Under the pieces are notes generated by a model. It saw only the letters and a program-made list of their open reading frames with translations. It searched no databases and had not been told where the DNA came from. A stretch of 64,000 bases of DNA from Streptomyces sp. CB02366 (lineage in GTDB: Bacteria > Actinomycetota > Actinomycetes > Streptomycetales > Streptomycetaceae): assembly GCF_001905905.1 (NCBI RefSeq), contig NZ_LIVT01000003.1, forward strand, positions 186,001 to 250,000, written 5' to 3'. Position 1 is the stretch's first letter; every line of letters starts with the position of its first letter. The translations under genes were made by a program, and so were the position numbers. Of this stretch, positions 15,485 to 27,220 are shown in pieces.

Positions 15485-16783
15485 TCAGCGTTGGTAGCGG
15501 GCCAGGACCCGGTTGCCGTCCTCCACCAGCCGTTCGCTCAGCTCGTCGGCGTCGATCGCGCCGCTGTAGAACTCCTGGTACGCCGGGGTCGCCACCTTGT
15601 CCTTCCACTCGGGGTAGCCGCGCACCGACTGCGCGGGCGCGGGCCGCAACCCCTTCGCCAGGGCGGCGCCCACGGCCCAGCCGTGCTCGGCGGAGCGGAG
15701 CGACGGGTCGGCCAGCGCCCGCGTCCCGGTGGGCAGCATCCAGTCGCCGCGTGCCAGACGCACCATGTTCGGGGGCCGCAGCAGGAAGTCGATGAACGCG
15801 ACGGCCTCCTCCTTGTACGGGCTCTCCTCCGCCACCGACAGCGTCTGCGGGCTCACCCCCTGGACCGCGCCCCCGGCCCCCGCGGGCATCGGCAGGACCG
15901 ACCAGCCGAACCCTTCGGGGGCCTGCTGGATGATCTGCTGGCGGTAGGAGAACCCGAGCGGGAGCATCGCGTACTTGCCGCCGAAGAAGCCGGGCAGCGC
16001 GTCCGAGCCGCCCATGCCCAACGCGCCGCGCGCCGCGCTGCGGTCGGCGTTGACCTGGTCGCGGATGGTGCCGGGCACCACGCCGTCGCCCCGCCGGAAA
16101 CGCAGGACCGCCTTGCCGTCGCCGTCGCGGTGGAAGAGCCGGCCGCCGCCGGACAGGCCCAGGTTGAGGGTGACGGAGACCGGTTCCTTGAGCGGCCAGG
16201 CGATCCCGTACCGCCCCTTTCCCGTCAGCTCCTTCGTCACCTGCCGGAACTCCTGCCAGCTCCAGGGGCGTTCCGGGGTCGGGATGCGCGCGCCCGACGC
16301 CTTCAGCAGCTCGGTGTTGGCGATCAGGACCCGGGGCTCCTGGAGGAAGGGCACCCCGTGGACGCCCTCGCCGAACGTGGTGGTGCGCCAGGACCGCTCG
16401 GGGATGTCGGCCTTGAGCCGGGCGGGCAGGTAGGGGCGGAGGTCGGCGAGGTAGCCCCCGTACGCGAAGTCGGCCAGGTCGTCCGAGGCGTCGTGGATGA
16501 TGTCGGGGGCCTCGCCGCCCTCGAACGAGGTGAGCAGCTGGTCGTGGACGCTGTCCCAGCTGCCCTGGACGTACTCCACCTGGACGGCGGGGTGGGCGGC
16601 GTTCCACTCCTTCACCAGGCGCTTGTTGGCGTCGACCGACTCCTTCTGCCAGGCGAGCGACTGGAACCGGAGACGGATCGTGCCGTCCGCGTCCCGCCCG
16701 TCGTCGCCGTCGCCGGAGCAGCCGCTGAGCAGCAGGGCCAGGACGGTGACGGCGACGGCCGCCCGCCGGACCGCGCCGCGCAT
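15485..16783 (-). CDS. Carbohydrate ABC transporter, substrate-binding lipoprotein
   Basis: A 432-residue solute-binding protein of family 1 (MalE/UgpB-like). A lipoprotein signal ends in LLLSGC with acceptor Cys22. Family features include DIIHDASDDLADF, PFLQEPRVLIANTELL and the C-terminal FIDFLL region. The ATG overlaps the stop of the preceding permease gene, so all three transporter genes form one unit. No ATPase gene accompanies them; Streptomyces sugar importers usually share the ATPase MsiK encoded elsewhere. The sugar is unknown. Confidence 0.88.
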   Translation of the reverse strand: MRGAVRRAAVAVTVLALLLSGCSGDGDDGRDADGTIRLRFQSLAWQKESVDANKRLVKEWNAAHPAVQVEYVQGSWDSVHDQLLTSFEGGEAPDIIHDASDDLADFAYGGYLADLRPYLPARLKADIPERSWRTTTFGEGVHGVPFLQEPRVLIANTELLKASGARIPTPERPWSWQEFRQVTKELTGKGRYGIAWPLKEPVSVTLNLGLSGGGRLFHRDGDGKAVLRFRRGDGVVPGTIRDQVNADRSAARGALGMGGSDALPGFFGGKYAMLPLGFSYRQQIIQQAPEGFGWSVLPMPAGAGGAVQGVSPQTLSVAEESPYKEEAVAFIDFLLRPPNMVRLARGDWMLPTGTRALADPSLRSAEHGWAVGAALAKGLRPAPAQSVRGYPEWKDKVATPAYQEFYSGAIDADELSERLVEDGNRVLARYQR

Positions 16784-17697
16784 CAGTTCTTCACCGCCCC
16801 GGCCGCCATCCCGCCGGTGATCCGCCGCTGGATGAAGGCGAAGAGGACGAGGGAGGGGAGGGTGGCGAGGAACGCGGCGGCGGCGAGCGGGCCGAGGTCG
16901 GCCACGCCCTCCGCGCCGAGGAAGTGGGTGAGGACGACCGGCAACGTCTGCTTCTCCGGGGTCTTGAGCAGGACGAGCGCGAAGAAGAACTCGTTCCATG
17001 CGGTGATGAACGCGAACAGCGCGGTGGCGACGAGGCCGGGGGCGAGCAGCGGGGCCACGACCGAGACGAGGGTCCGCACCCGCCCCGCTCCGTCGACGGC
17101 GGCGGCCTCCTCCAGTTCGGTCGGCACGGCCCGTACGTATCCGGCGAGCATCCACAGCGCGAAGGGCAGCGACCAGACGACGTAGACGAGGACCAGGCCC
17201 CCGAGGGAGTTGATCAGGTGCAGGTTCTTCAGGACCAGGAAGAGCGGGATGATCACCAGGACGAACGGGAACGCCTGGCTGACCACGACCCACCCGGTCG
17301 CCGCGGTGGCGAGACGGCCCCGGTGGCGGGCCATCACGTACGCCATCGGGGTGGCGATCACGACGGAGATCACGGCCGCGCCGACGGCGGCGATCAGGGA
17401 GTTGGCGGCGGCCTGGAGCAGCGGCTGCTCGTCGAACGCCTGCCGGAAGTTGTCCAGGGTGGGCTGCTCGGGGATCCAGGTGGGGTGCAGCGAGCCCAGT
17501 TCGCGGGCGGGTTTGAAGGCGGTCGAGATCAGCCACGCGAAGGGGAACGCGAGGAAGACCAGGTAGGCCAGGAGAGCCAGGTACTGTCCGGCGCGGGCGG
17601 CCCCGCCGGTACGCAGACCGGTGGACTCCCGCCTTCCGGAGCCACGCTTCACCGGTCCTCGTCCCATCAGTCCTCGTCCCATCAGTCCCCGTCTCAT
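16783..17697 (-). CDS. Carbohydrate ABC transporter permease (MalG type)
   Basis: A 304-residue membrane protein with six predicted hydrophobic segments, an EAA loop containing ELEEAAAVDGAGRVRT and a C-terminal ITGGMAAGAVKN ending typical of MalG-like subunits. ATG 17697 overlaps the stop of the upstream permease. The first 20 residues contain an internal repeat (RGLMGRGLMGRG) encoded by a 15-base direct duplication, so the true start may be one of the later ATGs. The basic leader before the first membrane segment is unusually long. Confidence 0.88.
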   Translation of the reverse strand: MRRGLMGRGLMGRGPVKRGSGRRESTGLRTGGAARAGQYLALLAYLVFLAFPFAWLISTAFKPARELGSLHPTWIPEQPTLDNFRQAFDEQPLLQAAANSLIAAVGAAVISVVIATPMAYVMARHRGRLATAATGWVVVSQAFPFVLVIIPLFLVLKNLHLINSLGGLVLVYVVWSLPFALWMLAGYVRAVPTELEEAAAVDGAGRVRTLVSVVAPLLAPGLVATALFAFITAWNEFFFALVLLKTPEKQTLPVVLTHFLGAEGVADLGPLAAAAFLATLPSLVLFAFIQRRITGGMAAGAVKN

Positions 17698-18746
17698 CGG
17701 TCCTCCCCTCCCCCGATGCGGCCGACGAGATAGAGGGCGAGGAGCACGGAGACCACCGCGACCATCACACAGCCCATCGCCGCGGCGTAGCCGAACTGTC
17801 CGTAGCGGAAGGCTTCCTCGTACGCGAAGAGCATCGGCAGCCGGGTCCGGCCGCCGGGTCCGCCGCTGGTCAGGACGTAGACGAGCGCGAACGAGTTGAA
17901 GTTCCAGATCAGGTTGAGGGCGCCGACGGCCAGGGCGACGGGTTTGATCGCGGGCCAGGTGACCGTACGGAACCGGCGCCAGGCGCCCGCCCCGTCCAGG
18001 GCCGCCGCCTCGTGGAGCTCGCGCGGGGTGTTCTGGAGTCCGGCGAGCAGGGCCACCGTGGTCGTCGGCATCCCCGCCCAGACGCCGACGAGGATCACGG
18101 CGGGCAGCGCGGTGGCGAGGCCGGTCAGCCAGTCCCGTCCGTCGCCGAGGCCCAGGTCGCGGACGGTCTCGTTGAGGATGCCGGCGTCCGGGTTGTAGAC
18201 CAGCCGCCACATGATGCCGACGACGACCTCGGGCATCGCCCAGGGGATGATCGCCAGCGCGCGGGCCAGCCAGCGCATCCGCAGGTTCTGGTCGAGCAGC
18301 AGGGCGAGGCCGAGCGCCAGGAGGAACTGCGGGACGGTGACGCCCGCGGCCCAGACCAGGCCGATCCGGAACGAGTCCCAGAACAGGGTGTCGTGCAGCA
18401 GGTCCTGGAAGTTGAGCACGCCGATCCACTGGGTGGAGCGGGTGCGGCCGGACTGGGCGTCGGTGAAGGAGAGCGCGATGCCGTAGAGGAGGGGCCCGAC
18501 GCTGAGGACCAGGATCGGGAGGAGCGCGGGGAGCACCAGGAACCAGGCGGCCCGGTCCCCGAAGACCTTGCCCCGGGGCCGGCCGGACCGCCCGGGGCTT
18601 CCGGTGCGACCGGAGCTGCCGGTGCGCCCGCCGCCCCGTCCGCCCGCCCCGTCGCTCCCGCCCGGTCCCTCGCGTCCGCCCGGGTCGCCGGGTCCGCCGT
18701 GCGGGCCGCCCGGTCCGGGCGGCTTCGCCGCAGTCGCCGATGTCAC
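17694..18746 (-). CDS. Carbohydrate ABC transporter permease (MalF type)
   Basis: A 350-residue inner-membrane permease. The first 60 residues are a low-complexity Gly/Pro/Arg/Ser tail unlike ordinary MalF proteins. Six hydrophobic segments follow, beginning AAWFLVLPALLPILVL. The EAA loop reads ELHEAAALDGAGAWRR and should dock on the shared ATPase. It heads the minus-strand order MalF-MalG-binding protein. The long tail may mean the true start lies further in, but no better-placed start was found. Confidence 0.87.
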   Translation of the reverse strand: MTSATAAKPPGPGGPHGGPGDPGGREGPGGSDGAGGRGGGRTGSSGRTGSPGRSGRPRGKVFGDRAAWFLVLPALLPILVLSVGPLLYGIALSFTDAQSGRTRSTQWIGVLNFQDLLHDTLFWDSFRIGLVWAAGVTVPQFLLALGLALLLDQNLRMRWLARALAIIPWAMPEVVVGIMWRLVYNPDAGILNETVRDLGLGDGRDWLTGLATALPAVILVGVWAGMPTTTVALLAGLQNTPRELHEAAALDGAGAWRRFRTVTWPAIKPVALAVGALNLIWNFNSFALVYVLTSGGPGGRTRLPMLFAYEEAFRYGQFGYAAAMGCVMVAVVSVLLALYLVGRIGGGEDR

Positions 18747-18889
18747 GAAGAAGACCCCTCTGTCCGGTGAGTCACTGATGCGCCCGAAGCGGACTTCGTC
18801 CCGTTCCGGCTGCCCGGAAGGCCCCCGTCATGGTGCTGACGGGCCGTCGGTTCGTCAAGGCGGCCTGCGCGGATGCGAAAATCGCACCC

Positions 18890-19756
18890 ATGGACGAGAT
18901 GCGTGCGCGCGAGGTGCTGACGGCCGCCGGGCTCCCCGGCGCGGCGGAGCTGCTCGCGCTGGGCGAGAACGCGGTGTTCGCCGCCGGTGACCTGGTGATC
19001 AAGGTCGGCCGGGACTCCACCGGCCATCCCGAGCTGCGGGAGCGGGCCGAGCGGGAGGTGGCTCTGGCCGACTGGCTCGCCGCCTCCGGTGTTCCGGCCG
19101 TACGTGCCGCCGAGAGCGGGGCCCGGCTGGTCGAGGGGCACCCGGTGACGCTGTGGCACCGGCTTCCCGAGCCCGTACGCCCCGCCGAGCCGCGCGACCT
19201 GGCTCCGCTGCTCTCGCTGGTGCACGCGCTGCCGGCCCCGGCGGGGTTCACCCTGCCGCGCCGTGAACTGCTGGGCGGCGTCGAGCGGTGGCTGAGCCTG
19301 GCGGGGGACGCGATCGATCCGGCGGACGCCGACTACCTCCGCGAGCGCCGCGACGGTTTCGCGGCGGCGGCCGCCGCCCTCGTCCCCCACCTCCCCCCGG
19401 GGCCGATCCACGGCGACGCGCTCCCCCGCAACGTCCACGTCGGCCCGGACGGCCCGGTCCTGGTGGACCTGGAGACGTTCTCCGCCGATCTGCGGGAGCA
19501 CGACCTGGTCGTCCTCGCCCTCTCCCGCGACCGCTACGGGCTCGACCCCGCGGCCTACGACGCCTTCACCGCCGCGTACGGCTGGGACGTCCGGGAGTGG
19601 GAGGGGTGCGCGGTCCTGCGCGGCGCCCGCGAGACGGCCAGCTGCGCCTGGGTCTCCCAGCACGCCCCGGCCAACCCGAAGGCGCTGACGGAGTTCCGCC
19701 GCCGGGTGGCGTCCCTGCGCGAGGACGACCCACAGGTCCGCTGGTACCCGTTCTGA
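18890..19756 (+). CDS. Aminoglycoside phosphotransferase family (APH fold) protein
   Basis: A 288-residue protein kinase-like phosphotransferase. The nucleotide-binding Lys sits in DLVIKVGRD near residue 36, the catalytic loop is HGDALPRNVHV and the metal-binding segment is VLVDLETFS. The activation region resembles the diverse APH-fold family used on antibiotics, choline or sugars; the substrate cannot be named. ATG 18890 is chosen as the natural domain start; an ATG 60 bases upstream gives an uncharacteristic extension. The gene diverges from the sugar transporter genes and converges on the exonuclease gene. Confidence 0.75.
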   Translation: MDEMRAREVLTAAGLPGAAELLALGENAVFAAGDLVIKVGRDSTGHPELRERAEREVALADWLAASGVPAVRAAESGARLVEGHPVTLWHRLPEPVRPAEPRDLAPLLSLVHALPAPAGFTLPRRELLGGVERWLSLAGDAIDPADADYLRERRDGFAAAAAALVPHLPPGPIHGDALPRNVHVGPDGPVLVDLETFSADLREHDLVVLALSRDRYGLDPAAYDAFTAAYGWDVREWEGCAVLRGARETASCAWVSQHAPANPKALTEFRRRVASLREDDPQVRWYPF

Positions 19757-19988
19757 ACGAGTCGCAGGGGCGGTTCCGGCGCCTGGCGGGCCCCGGCGGC
19801 ACGAGGCCGCGTACGCTCTCGCTCCCCACGCGCGCCGGCCGCGAGGGGGCCCTCCGCTCGTCCGCGCGGCGCCCCTCGGCCGGGACCGGTCCGTGCCGGT
19901 CTGCCGCCCGGCCCTCCTCCGCAGCGGCGGCGTCGCCGTCGGGCGGACCACGACGCGCGTCCCGTCCGGCGCCCCGGACGGGACACCG

Positions 19989-20702
19989 TCAGGACAGCCG
20001 CGGGATGAGCGGCCAGGCCGGCTCGACGACCGCCGCCGGGTCCGAGGTGCGGCGCAGATACGCCTGGAGGGACGACGACTGCTCGGCCGCCGCGTGCACC
20101 TGGAGGCTGTGCAGCTCCTCCAGGGGCATCCCGCCGATCCGCTGGTACTCCTCCCCCACGCGCCGTGCCACCCCGGCGGCGGCGACGGCGTCCGCCCGGG
20201 CGTCGTGCGCGTCGTCGAGGGGAACGCCGTAGTGGGCGCACAGGGCGTGGAGGGTTCGCTTCCCCCTCCGGTAGGTGTCGACGTGCTTGTCGATGACCAG
20301 CGGGTCGATGACGGGCGAGGGGTCGGCGCCCAGCCGTTCGCCCACCGACGCGATCCCGTACCGCCGGCACTCGCGGTCGAGCAGGGACAGGTCGTAGCGC
20401 GCGTTCATCACGACCAGCGGGATGCCCGAGCGCAGTCCTGCGGCGATCGCTCCGGCGATCTCCTCGATGGCGGGGGCGGCGGGGAGCCCGTGCTCACGGG
20501 CGCGCTCGGTCGAGATGCCGTGGATGGCCGACGCCTCCTCGGGTATGGCCACGCCGGGGTTCAGCAGCCAGGTCCGCTCCTCGGACACGGAGCCGTCCGC
20601 CTCCAGCCGGACGACCGCCGCCGTCACGATGCGGTCGGACTCCACGTCCGTCCCCGTCGTCTCCAGATCGAACGCCGTCAACGTCCCGCTGGGCCAGCTC
20701 AT
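19989..20702 (-). CDS. DnaQ-like 3'-5' exonuclease
   Basis: A 237-residue DEDD-superfamily exonuclease. ExoI motif AFDLETTGTD (D and E ligands) lies near residue 10, ExoII contains VVMNARYDLSLLDRE and ExoIII HDARADAVA. It resembles the epsilon-type exonuclease domain but is stand-alone, so roles in DNA repair or nucleic-acid trimming are possible. The start at 20702 follows GGAGG with six bases spacing; upstream in-frame ATGs lack this. It is followed by a 232-base gene-free convergent gap. Confidence 0.88.
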   Translation of the reverse strand: MSWPSGTLTAFDLETTGTDVESDRIVTAAVVRLEADGSVSEERTWLLNPGVAIPEEASAIHGISTERAREHGLPAAPAIEEIAGAIAAGLRSGIPLVVMNARYDLSLLDRECRRYGIASVGERLGADPSPVIDPLVIDKHVDTYRRGKRTLHALCAHYGVPLDDAHDARADAVAAAGVARRVGEEYQRIGGMPLEELHSLQVHAAAEQSSSLQAYLRRTSDPAAVVEPAWPLIPRLS

Positions 20703-20897
20703 CCCGTACCTCCGTCTGCGTGCTTCCCCCATGTGACGACCACCCTCGCACGCGCCACTGACAGCGACGGACGGGGCCCTGCGCCGCACGGCCCGTCAGG
20801 GGGCGGCCGGGGCGCGCGAGCGGGCGGGGCCCGGCCGGGCGCGCCGCGCCCCTCTCCACCCCAACCGCTCTACCCCGCCCGGGGCCGCGCACGCCCC

Positions 20898-22133
20898 TCA
20901 GGAGACCGGCCGGGAGTCCGTCCAGACCGATTCGAACTCCTCCCGGTACGTCTCGAACAGGCCGTGTTCGCTGTCCTGGCCCGCCCGCACCACCGTGCGC
21001 CTGCCCCCGCCGCGCAGCACCAGCACCGGCGCCTCCATGCCCCGGGCCCGCCGCAGGTAGGGCTGGACGACGCCCACCGCGTCCGGGCCGTCGCCGTCCA
21101 CCAGGTAGGCGGTGAAGCGCGGGGTCTCGTCGAAGACCTGGATCTCGAACGCGCCCGGGTCGCGGAGCCGGGAGCGCACCCGGCGCATGTGGAGGATGTT
21201 CATCTCCACCGAACGGCTCAGCTCGCCCTTCTTGAGGCCCAGCTCCCGCTCCCGGCGTTTGACCGCGCTGCTGGCCGGGTTGATGAACAGCAGCCGGACC
21301 CGGCAGCCCGACTCGGCGAGCCGCACGAGGCGGCGGCCGGAGAAGTTCTGCACGAGCAGGTTGAGCCCTATCCCGATGGCGTCGAGCCGCCGCGCCCCGC
21401 CGAACAGGTCCTCGGCCGGCAGCTGGCGCTGGAGCCGCACCCGGTCGGGGTGGACGGAGACCACGTCCGCGTACCGGTCGCCGACCAGCTCCTCCACCGC
21501 GTCCACCGGCAGCCGGTCGGCGGAGGGCACGCCCGCCCCGCTGCCGAGGATGTCCAGGAGGCGGGCGGAGGCGCGCTCCGCCTGGGCGAGCACCGCTTCG
21601 TTCAGCGCCCGGTTGCGGGAGACCACGTTGCGCGCGACCTCCAGCTCGTCCAGGGCCAGCTCGACCTCGCGCCGGTCGTCGAAGTACGGCTCGAAGCACG
21701 GCCAGTGCTGGACCATCAGCTCGCGCAGCTGCGGCAGCGTCAGGAAGCTGAGGACGTTGTCGTCGGCCGGGTCCAGCAGATAGCCCTTGCGGCGCGACAC
21801 CTCGCGCACGGCGACGGCGCGCTGCACCCACTCCTGCCCGGCCGGTCCGGCGGCGGCCACCACCCACTCCTCGCCGTGCACCGGCTCGTAGACCGGCCGG
21901 AGCACCGCGGCGACGACGGCCCGCAGACGCTGTTCGACCAGATTCAGCCAGATATAGGCGCGCCCCGCCCGCTGGGCCCGGGTCCGCACCTCGTTCCAGG
22001 AGTCCGCTCCCCAGTCCAGCTCGGCGCCGATCTCCATGGGCTGCGCGAGGGACACCGCCCCGGGCGGGGCATCGGTCGTCTCCCCCTCGCGACCCGCGTC
22101 ACCTGGGGGTAGCTCGAACCCACCCGAGCTCAC
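20898..22133 (-). CDS. SAV2148 family HEPN domain protein
   Basis: A 411-residue protein matching the actinobacterial SAV2148 family as I remember it. An N-terminal HEPN-type helical region carries WNEVRTRAQRAGRAYIWLNL near residues 45-65, and a C-terminal region contains IGIGLNLLVQNFSGRRLVRL and RVRLLFINPASS, resembling phospholipase-D/transcription-factor-like folds. HEPN domains often act as RNases or effector-binding modules, but the family is uncharacterised. GTG 22133 (VSSGGFELPPGD) is chosen because it matches the conserved family N-terminus; 10 further upstream codons are possible. It is divergent from glgX. Confidence 0.8.
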   Translation of the reverse strand: MSSGGFELPPGDAGREGETTDAPPGAVSLAQPMEIGAELDWGADSWNEVRTRAQRAGRAYIWLNLVEQRLRAVVAAVLRPVYEPVHGEEWVVAAAGPAGQEWVQRAVAVREVSRRKGYLLDPADDNVLSFLTLPQLRELMVQHWPCFEPYFDDRREVELALDELEVARNVVSRNRALNEAVLAQAERASARLLDILGSGAGVPSADRLPVDAVEELVGDRYADVVSVHPDRVRLQRQLPAEDLFGGARRLDAIGIGLNLLVQNFSGRRLVRLAESGCRVRLLFINPASSAVKRRERELGLKKGELSRSVEMNILHMRRVRSRLRDPGAFEIQVFDETPRFTAYLVDGDGPDAVGVVQPYLRRARGMEAPVLVLRGGGRRTVVRAGQDSEHGLFETYREEFESVWTDSRPVS

Positions 22134-22550
22134 CCGCGTACCGCCTTCCACTCCCCCACCCAACGATCAAGGAAGGGTACTCCGGGAGCGTGATCCGACG
22201 CAGCCCGATGCGCAGGCGACTTTCCCAACTGCCCGGCCCGTGCGGCTCGTTCTCGGTGGCGAGATCGGGTGGAGTGAGCGGATTCATAGTGATTGGGCCC
22301 CCCGCCCCGGGGCAGAATCCGGACGCCTGCCGGGTGACGGTGTCCGGAAGCACGTCCGGAGCGGCAGGGACGTGTCCGAAGTTGACCGGTACGGCGCGTG
22401 GCGGACGACGGGACTCGGCCGCACCGCGTGACGTCCTAGGTGAGCGCCCCGTTTTCGGGGAAGATTCCGGACGTATTCGGGAAATGTTCGAGGAGCCATC
22501 GGGCCGAGGAAAGCCGCAGCCCCCGGATCAGAAGTGGAAGAGTCTTCATC
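22134..22550. promoter_or_regulatory. Divergent control region between the HEPN gene and glgX
   Basis: No supported gene in this 417-base gap. It holds four copies of the palindromic hexamer TCCGGA (near 22317, 22347, 22362 and 22466), a CCCCG-TTTT-CGGGG mini-hairpin at 22447-22460 and two TTCGGG-containing direct repeats shortly before glgX. These could be operators for a carbohydrate regulator acting on glgX. No strong -35/-10 pair was recognised. Confidence 0.35.
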
Positions 22551-24680
<2,130 letters not shown>

Positions 24681-24757
24681 GAGCCGCCGGGGACGCGGCG
24701 GGGTGAGGTTCCGCCCGGGGTGACACGGATCGCCCCGGGCGGGGTACGTAGGAGTCC

Positions 24758-27130
24758 ATGACGCCCACCGCCACGTACCGGCTTCAGCTCCAGCCCGACT
24801 TCCCCTTCGCCGCCGCCGAGAAGGCCGTGCCGTATCTCGCCGCGCTCGGCGTCTCGCACCTGCACCTCTCCCCCGTCCTGGAGGCGGTCCCCGGCTCCAC
24901 CCACGGCTACGACGTGGTCGACCACGGCCGGGTCCGGGCGGAGCTGGGCGGCGAGGAGGGGCTGCGCTCACTCGCCTCGGCCGCCCGGGAGCACGGTCTC
25001 GGGCTCGTCCTGGACATCGTGCCCAACCACATGGCGGCCTCCCCCCGGCACAACCGCCGGCTGTGGGAGGTCCTGCGGGAGGGCCCGGACTCCCCCTACG
25101 CCCGCTGGTTCGACATCGACTGGGCGGCGGGCGGCGGGAAGGTGCTGCTGCCGGTGCTCGCCGGGCCGCTCGGCGGCGAGCTGGAGCACCTGGCCGTGGA
25201 GGGGCAGGCGCTGCGCTACCACGACCACGCGTTCCCGCTGCGGGTCGGCACGGCGGGCCTTCCGCTGCCACAGCTTCTGGACGCCCAGCACTACCGGCTC
25301 GGCTGGTGGCGCCTGGCCCGCACCGAGCTGAACTACCGGCGGTTCTTCACGGTCCCGGAGCTGATCGGGGTGCGCGTGGAGCATCCGGAGGTCTTCGAGG
25401 ACACCCACGCCAAGGTCCTGGAACTGCTCCGTGACGGCGTCCTCGACGGGTTGCGCGTCGACCACCCCGACGGGCTCGCCGCCCCCGCCGCCTACCTGGA
25501 ACGGCTCCGCGACGCCACCGGCGGGCGGTGGACGGTGGTGGAGAAGATCCTCACCGGCGACGAGCGCCTGCCCGCGGAGTGGGCGGTGGCGGGCACCACC
25601 GGGTACGACGCGCTGCACCGGATCGACGGCCTGTTCACCGATCCGGCCGGGAGCGCCGAACTGCTCGGGCACTACCGCGATTTCGCCGGCCCGCCCGCCG
25701 ACCGGGGCGGCGACTGGACGGAAACGGTGCGCCGGGCCGCGTACCGGGTGGTGACCCACGAGCTGGCCGCCGAGACCGCCTGGCTGACCCGGCTCGCGAC
25801 CGCCGTCTGCGCCCAGGACCCCGCCCTGCGCGACCATGCGCCGTGGGCGCTGCGGACGGCGGTCCGGGAGCTGTTGGTACGGGTTCCGGTCTACCGGCCC
25901 TACGTCACGGCGGGCGAGCCGCCGACCCGGATCGCCGAGGAGGCCCTGACCGACGCGGCGGTACGGGACGCGAAGGCGGTGTTCGCCGTCCCCGAGGAGG
26001 CGGCGGCCGTGGACGTCGTACGGGAGTTGGCGCTCGGGCGGCTCGGCGGCGGCGAAGAACAGGCCGCGTTCTGCGCCCGGTTCGCGCAGACGGCTTCGGC
26101 GCTGCACGCCAAGTCGGTGGAGGACACGGCGTTCTACCGGTACGTCCCGCTGCTGTCGGCCACCGAGGTGGGCGGCGACCCGGGGCGGCCGGCGGTGTCA
26201 CCGGAGGAGTTCCACGCGTTCGCCGCCCGGATCGCCCGCGACTGGCCCGCCACGGGCACGGTCCTGACCACCCACGACACCAAGCGCAGTGCGGACGTAC
26301 GGGCCCGGATCGCGGTGCTGTCCCAGTGCCCGGAGCGGTGGGCGGCGCTGGTGTCGGAGGTGGCGGCGGCGGCACCGGTCGCCGCCCCGGACCGTCAGCT
26401 CGCCTGGGCCGCCTGGCAGTCGGCGTACGGCTGCGCGGAGCTGCCGGCCGAGGAACTGGGCGGCCGGTTGGAGCCGGCGCTGCTGAAGGCGGTGCGCGAG
26501 GCGGGGCTGTCCACCAGCTGGACGGAGTCGGACCCGGCCTACGAGCGGGCGGTGGCGGACTTCGTCGCGGCCGGTCCGGGGCGTGCGGCGGGACCGGTCC
26601 GGGCCCGGATCGCGGAGTTCGCGGACGCGCTCGCCCCGCATGTGCGCGCCCACGTGCTGGGAGCGGCGCTGACGCACCTGACGATGCCGGGGGTGCCGGA
26701 CCTCTACCAGGGCACGGAGAGCGAGTACCTGGCCCTGGTCGACCCGGACAACCGGCGGCCGTTCCGGCGGCCGGAGGTCCCGGACGAGAAGCGGGAGCTG
26801 ACGTCGGTCGCGCTGGGGCTGCGGCGGGAGCTGCCGGACGTGTTCGGGGCGCGGGGGACGTACGAACCGTTGACGGCCTCCGGTCCGGCCGCCTCCCACC
26901 TGGTGGCGTTCTGCCGGTCGGGCGAGGTGGTCACGGCGGTGACCCGGCTGTCGCTGCGACTGGCCGAGGGCGGCGGCTGGGGGGAGACGGTGCTGGAACT
27001 GCCGGGCGGGGACGGCTGGGAGGACCTGCTGTCGGCTTCGCCGGGCCGGGTGTTCGCGGGCGGGGCGGTACGGGCGGGCGAGCTGTTCGCCGAGCGGCCG
27101 GTGGCGTTGTTGCGGCGGGTGCGGGGCTGA
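24758..27130 (+). CDS. treY: Malto-oligosyltrehalose synthase
   Basis: A 790-residue GH13 isomerase that converts the reducing-end alpha-1,4 bond of a maltodextrin into an alpha,alpha-1,1 trehalose linkage. Visible motifs are LSPVLEAVPGSTHGYDVVDH near residue 40, DIVPNHMA, GLRVDHPDGL (nucleophile Asp), VEKILTGDE (acid/base Glu) and TTHDTKRSADVRAR, all characteristic of TreY. It follows glgX by 77 bases. TreZ, the next enzyme in the pathway, is encoded 6 kb away at 33406, also on the plus strand. Confidence 0.95.
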   Translation: MTPTATYRLQLQPDFPFAAAEKAVPYLAALGVSHLHLSPVLEAVPGSTHGYDVVDHGRVRAELGGEEGLRSLASAAREHGLGLVLDIVPNHMAASPRHNRRLWEVLREGPDSPYARWFDIDWAAGGGKVLLPVLAGPLGGELEHLAVEGQALRYHDHAFPLRVGTAGLPLPQLLDAQHYRLGWWRLARTELNYRRFFTVPELIGVRVEHPEVFEDTHAKVLELLRDGVLDGLRVDHPDGLAAPAAYLERLRDATGGRWTVVEKILTGDERLPAEWAVAGTTGYDALHRIDGLFTDPAGSAELLGHYRDFAGPPADRGGDWTETVRRAAYRVVTHELAAETAWLTRLATAVCAQDPALRDHAPWALRTAVRELLVRVPVYRPYVTAGEPPTRIAEEALTDAAVRDAKAVFAVPEEAAAVDVVRELALGRLGGGEEQAAFCARFAQTASALHAKSVEDTAFYRYVPLLSATEVGGDPGRPAVSPEEFHAFAARIARDWPATGTVLTTHDTKRSADVRARIAVLSQCPERWAALVSEVAAAAPVAAPDRQLAWAAWQSAYGCAELPAEELGGRLEPALLKAVREAGLSTSWTESDPAYERAVADFVAAGPGRAAGPVRARIAEFADALAPHVRAHVLGAALTHLTMPGVPDLYQGTESEYLALVDPDNRRPFRRPEVPDEKRELTSVALGLRRELPDVFGARGTYEPLTASGPAASHLVAFCRSGEVVTAVTRLSLRLAEGGGWGETVLELPGGDGWEDLLSASPGRVFAGGAVRAGELFAERPVALLRRVRG

Positions 27131-27220
27131 GCGGGCGGGGCGGGCCGTCCGCGGCGGTCGCCGCGCGAGGACGGGTCGTGGGCGTCGCGGGGCGGCCCGC
27201 GGGAGGCTCGGCGGGGGCCG

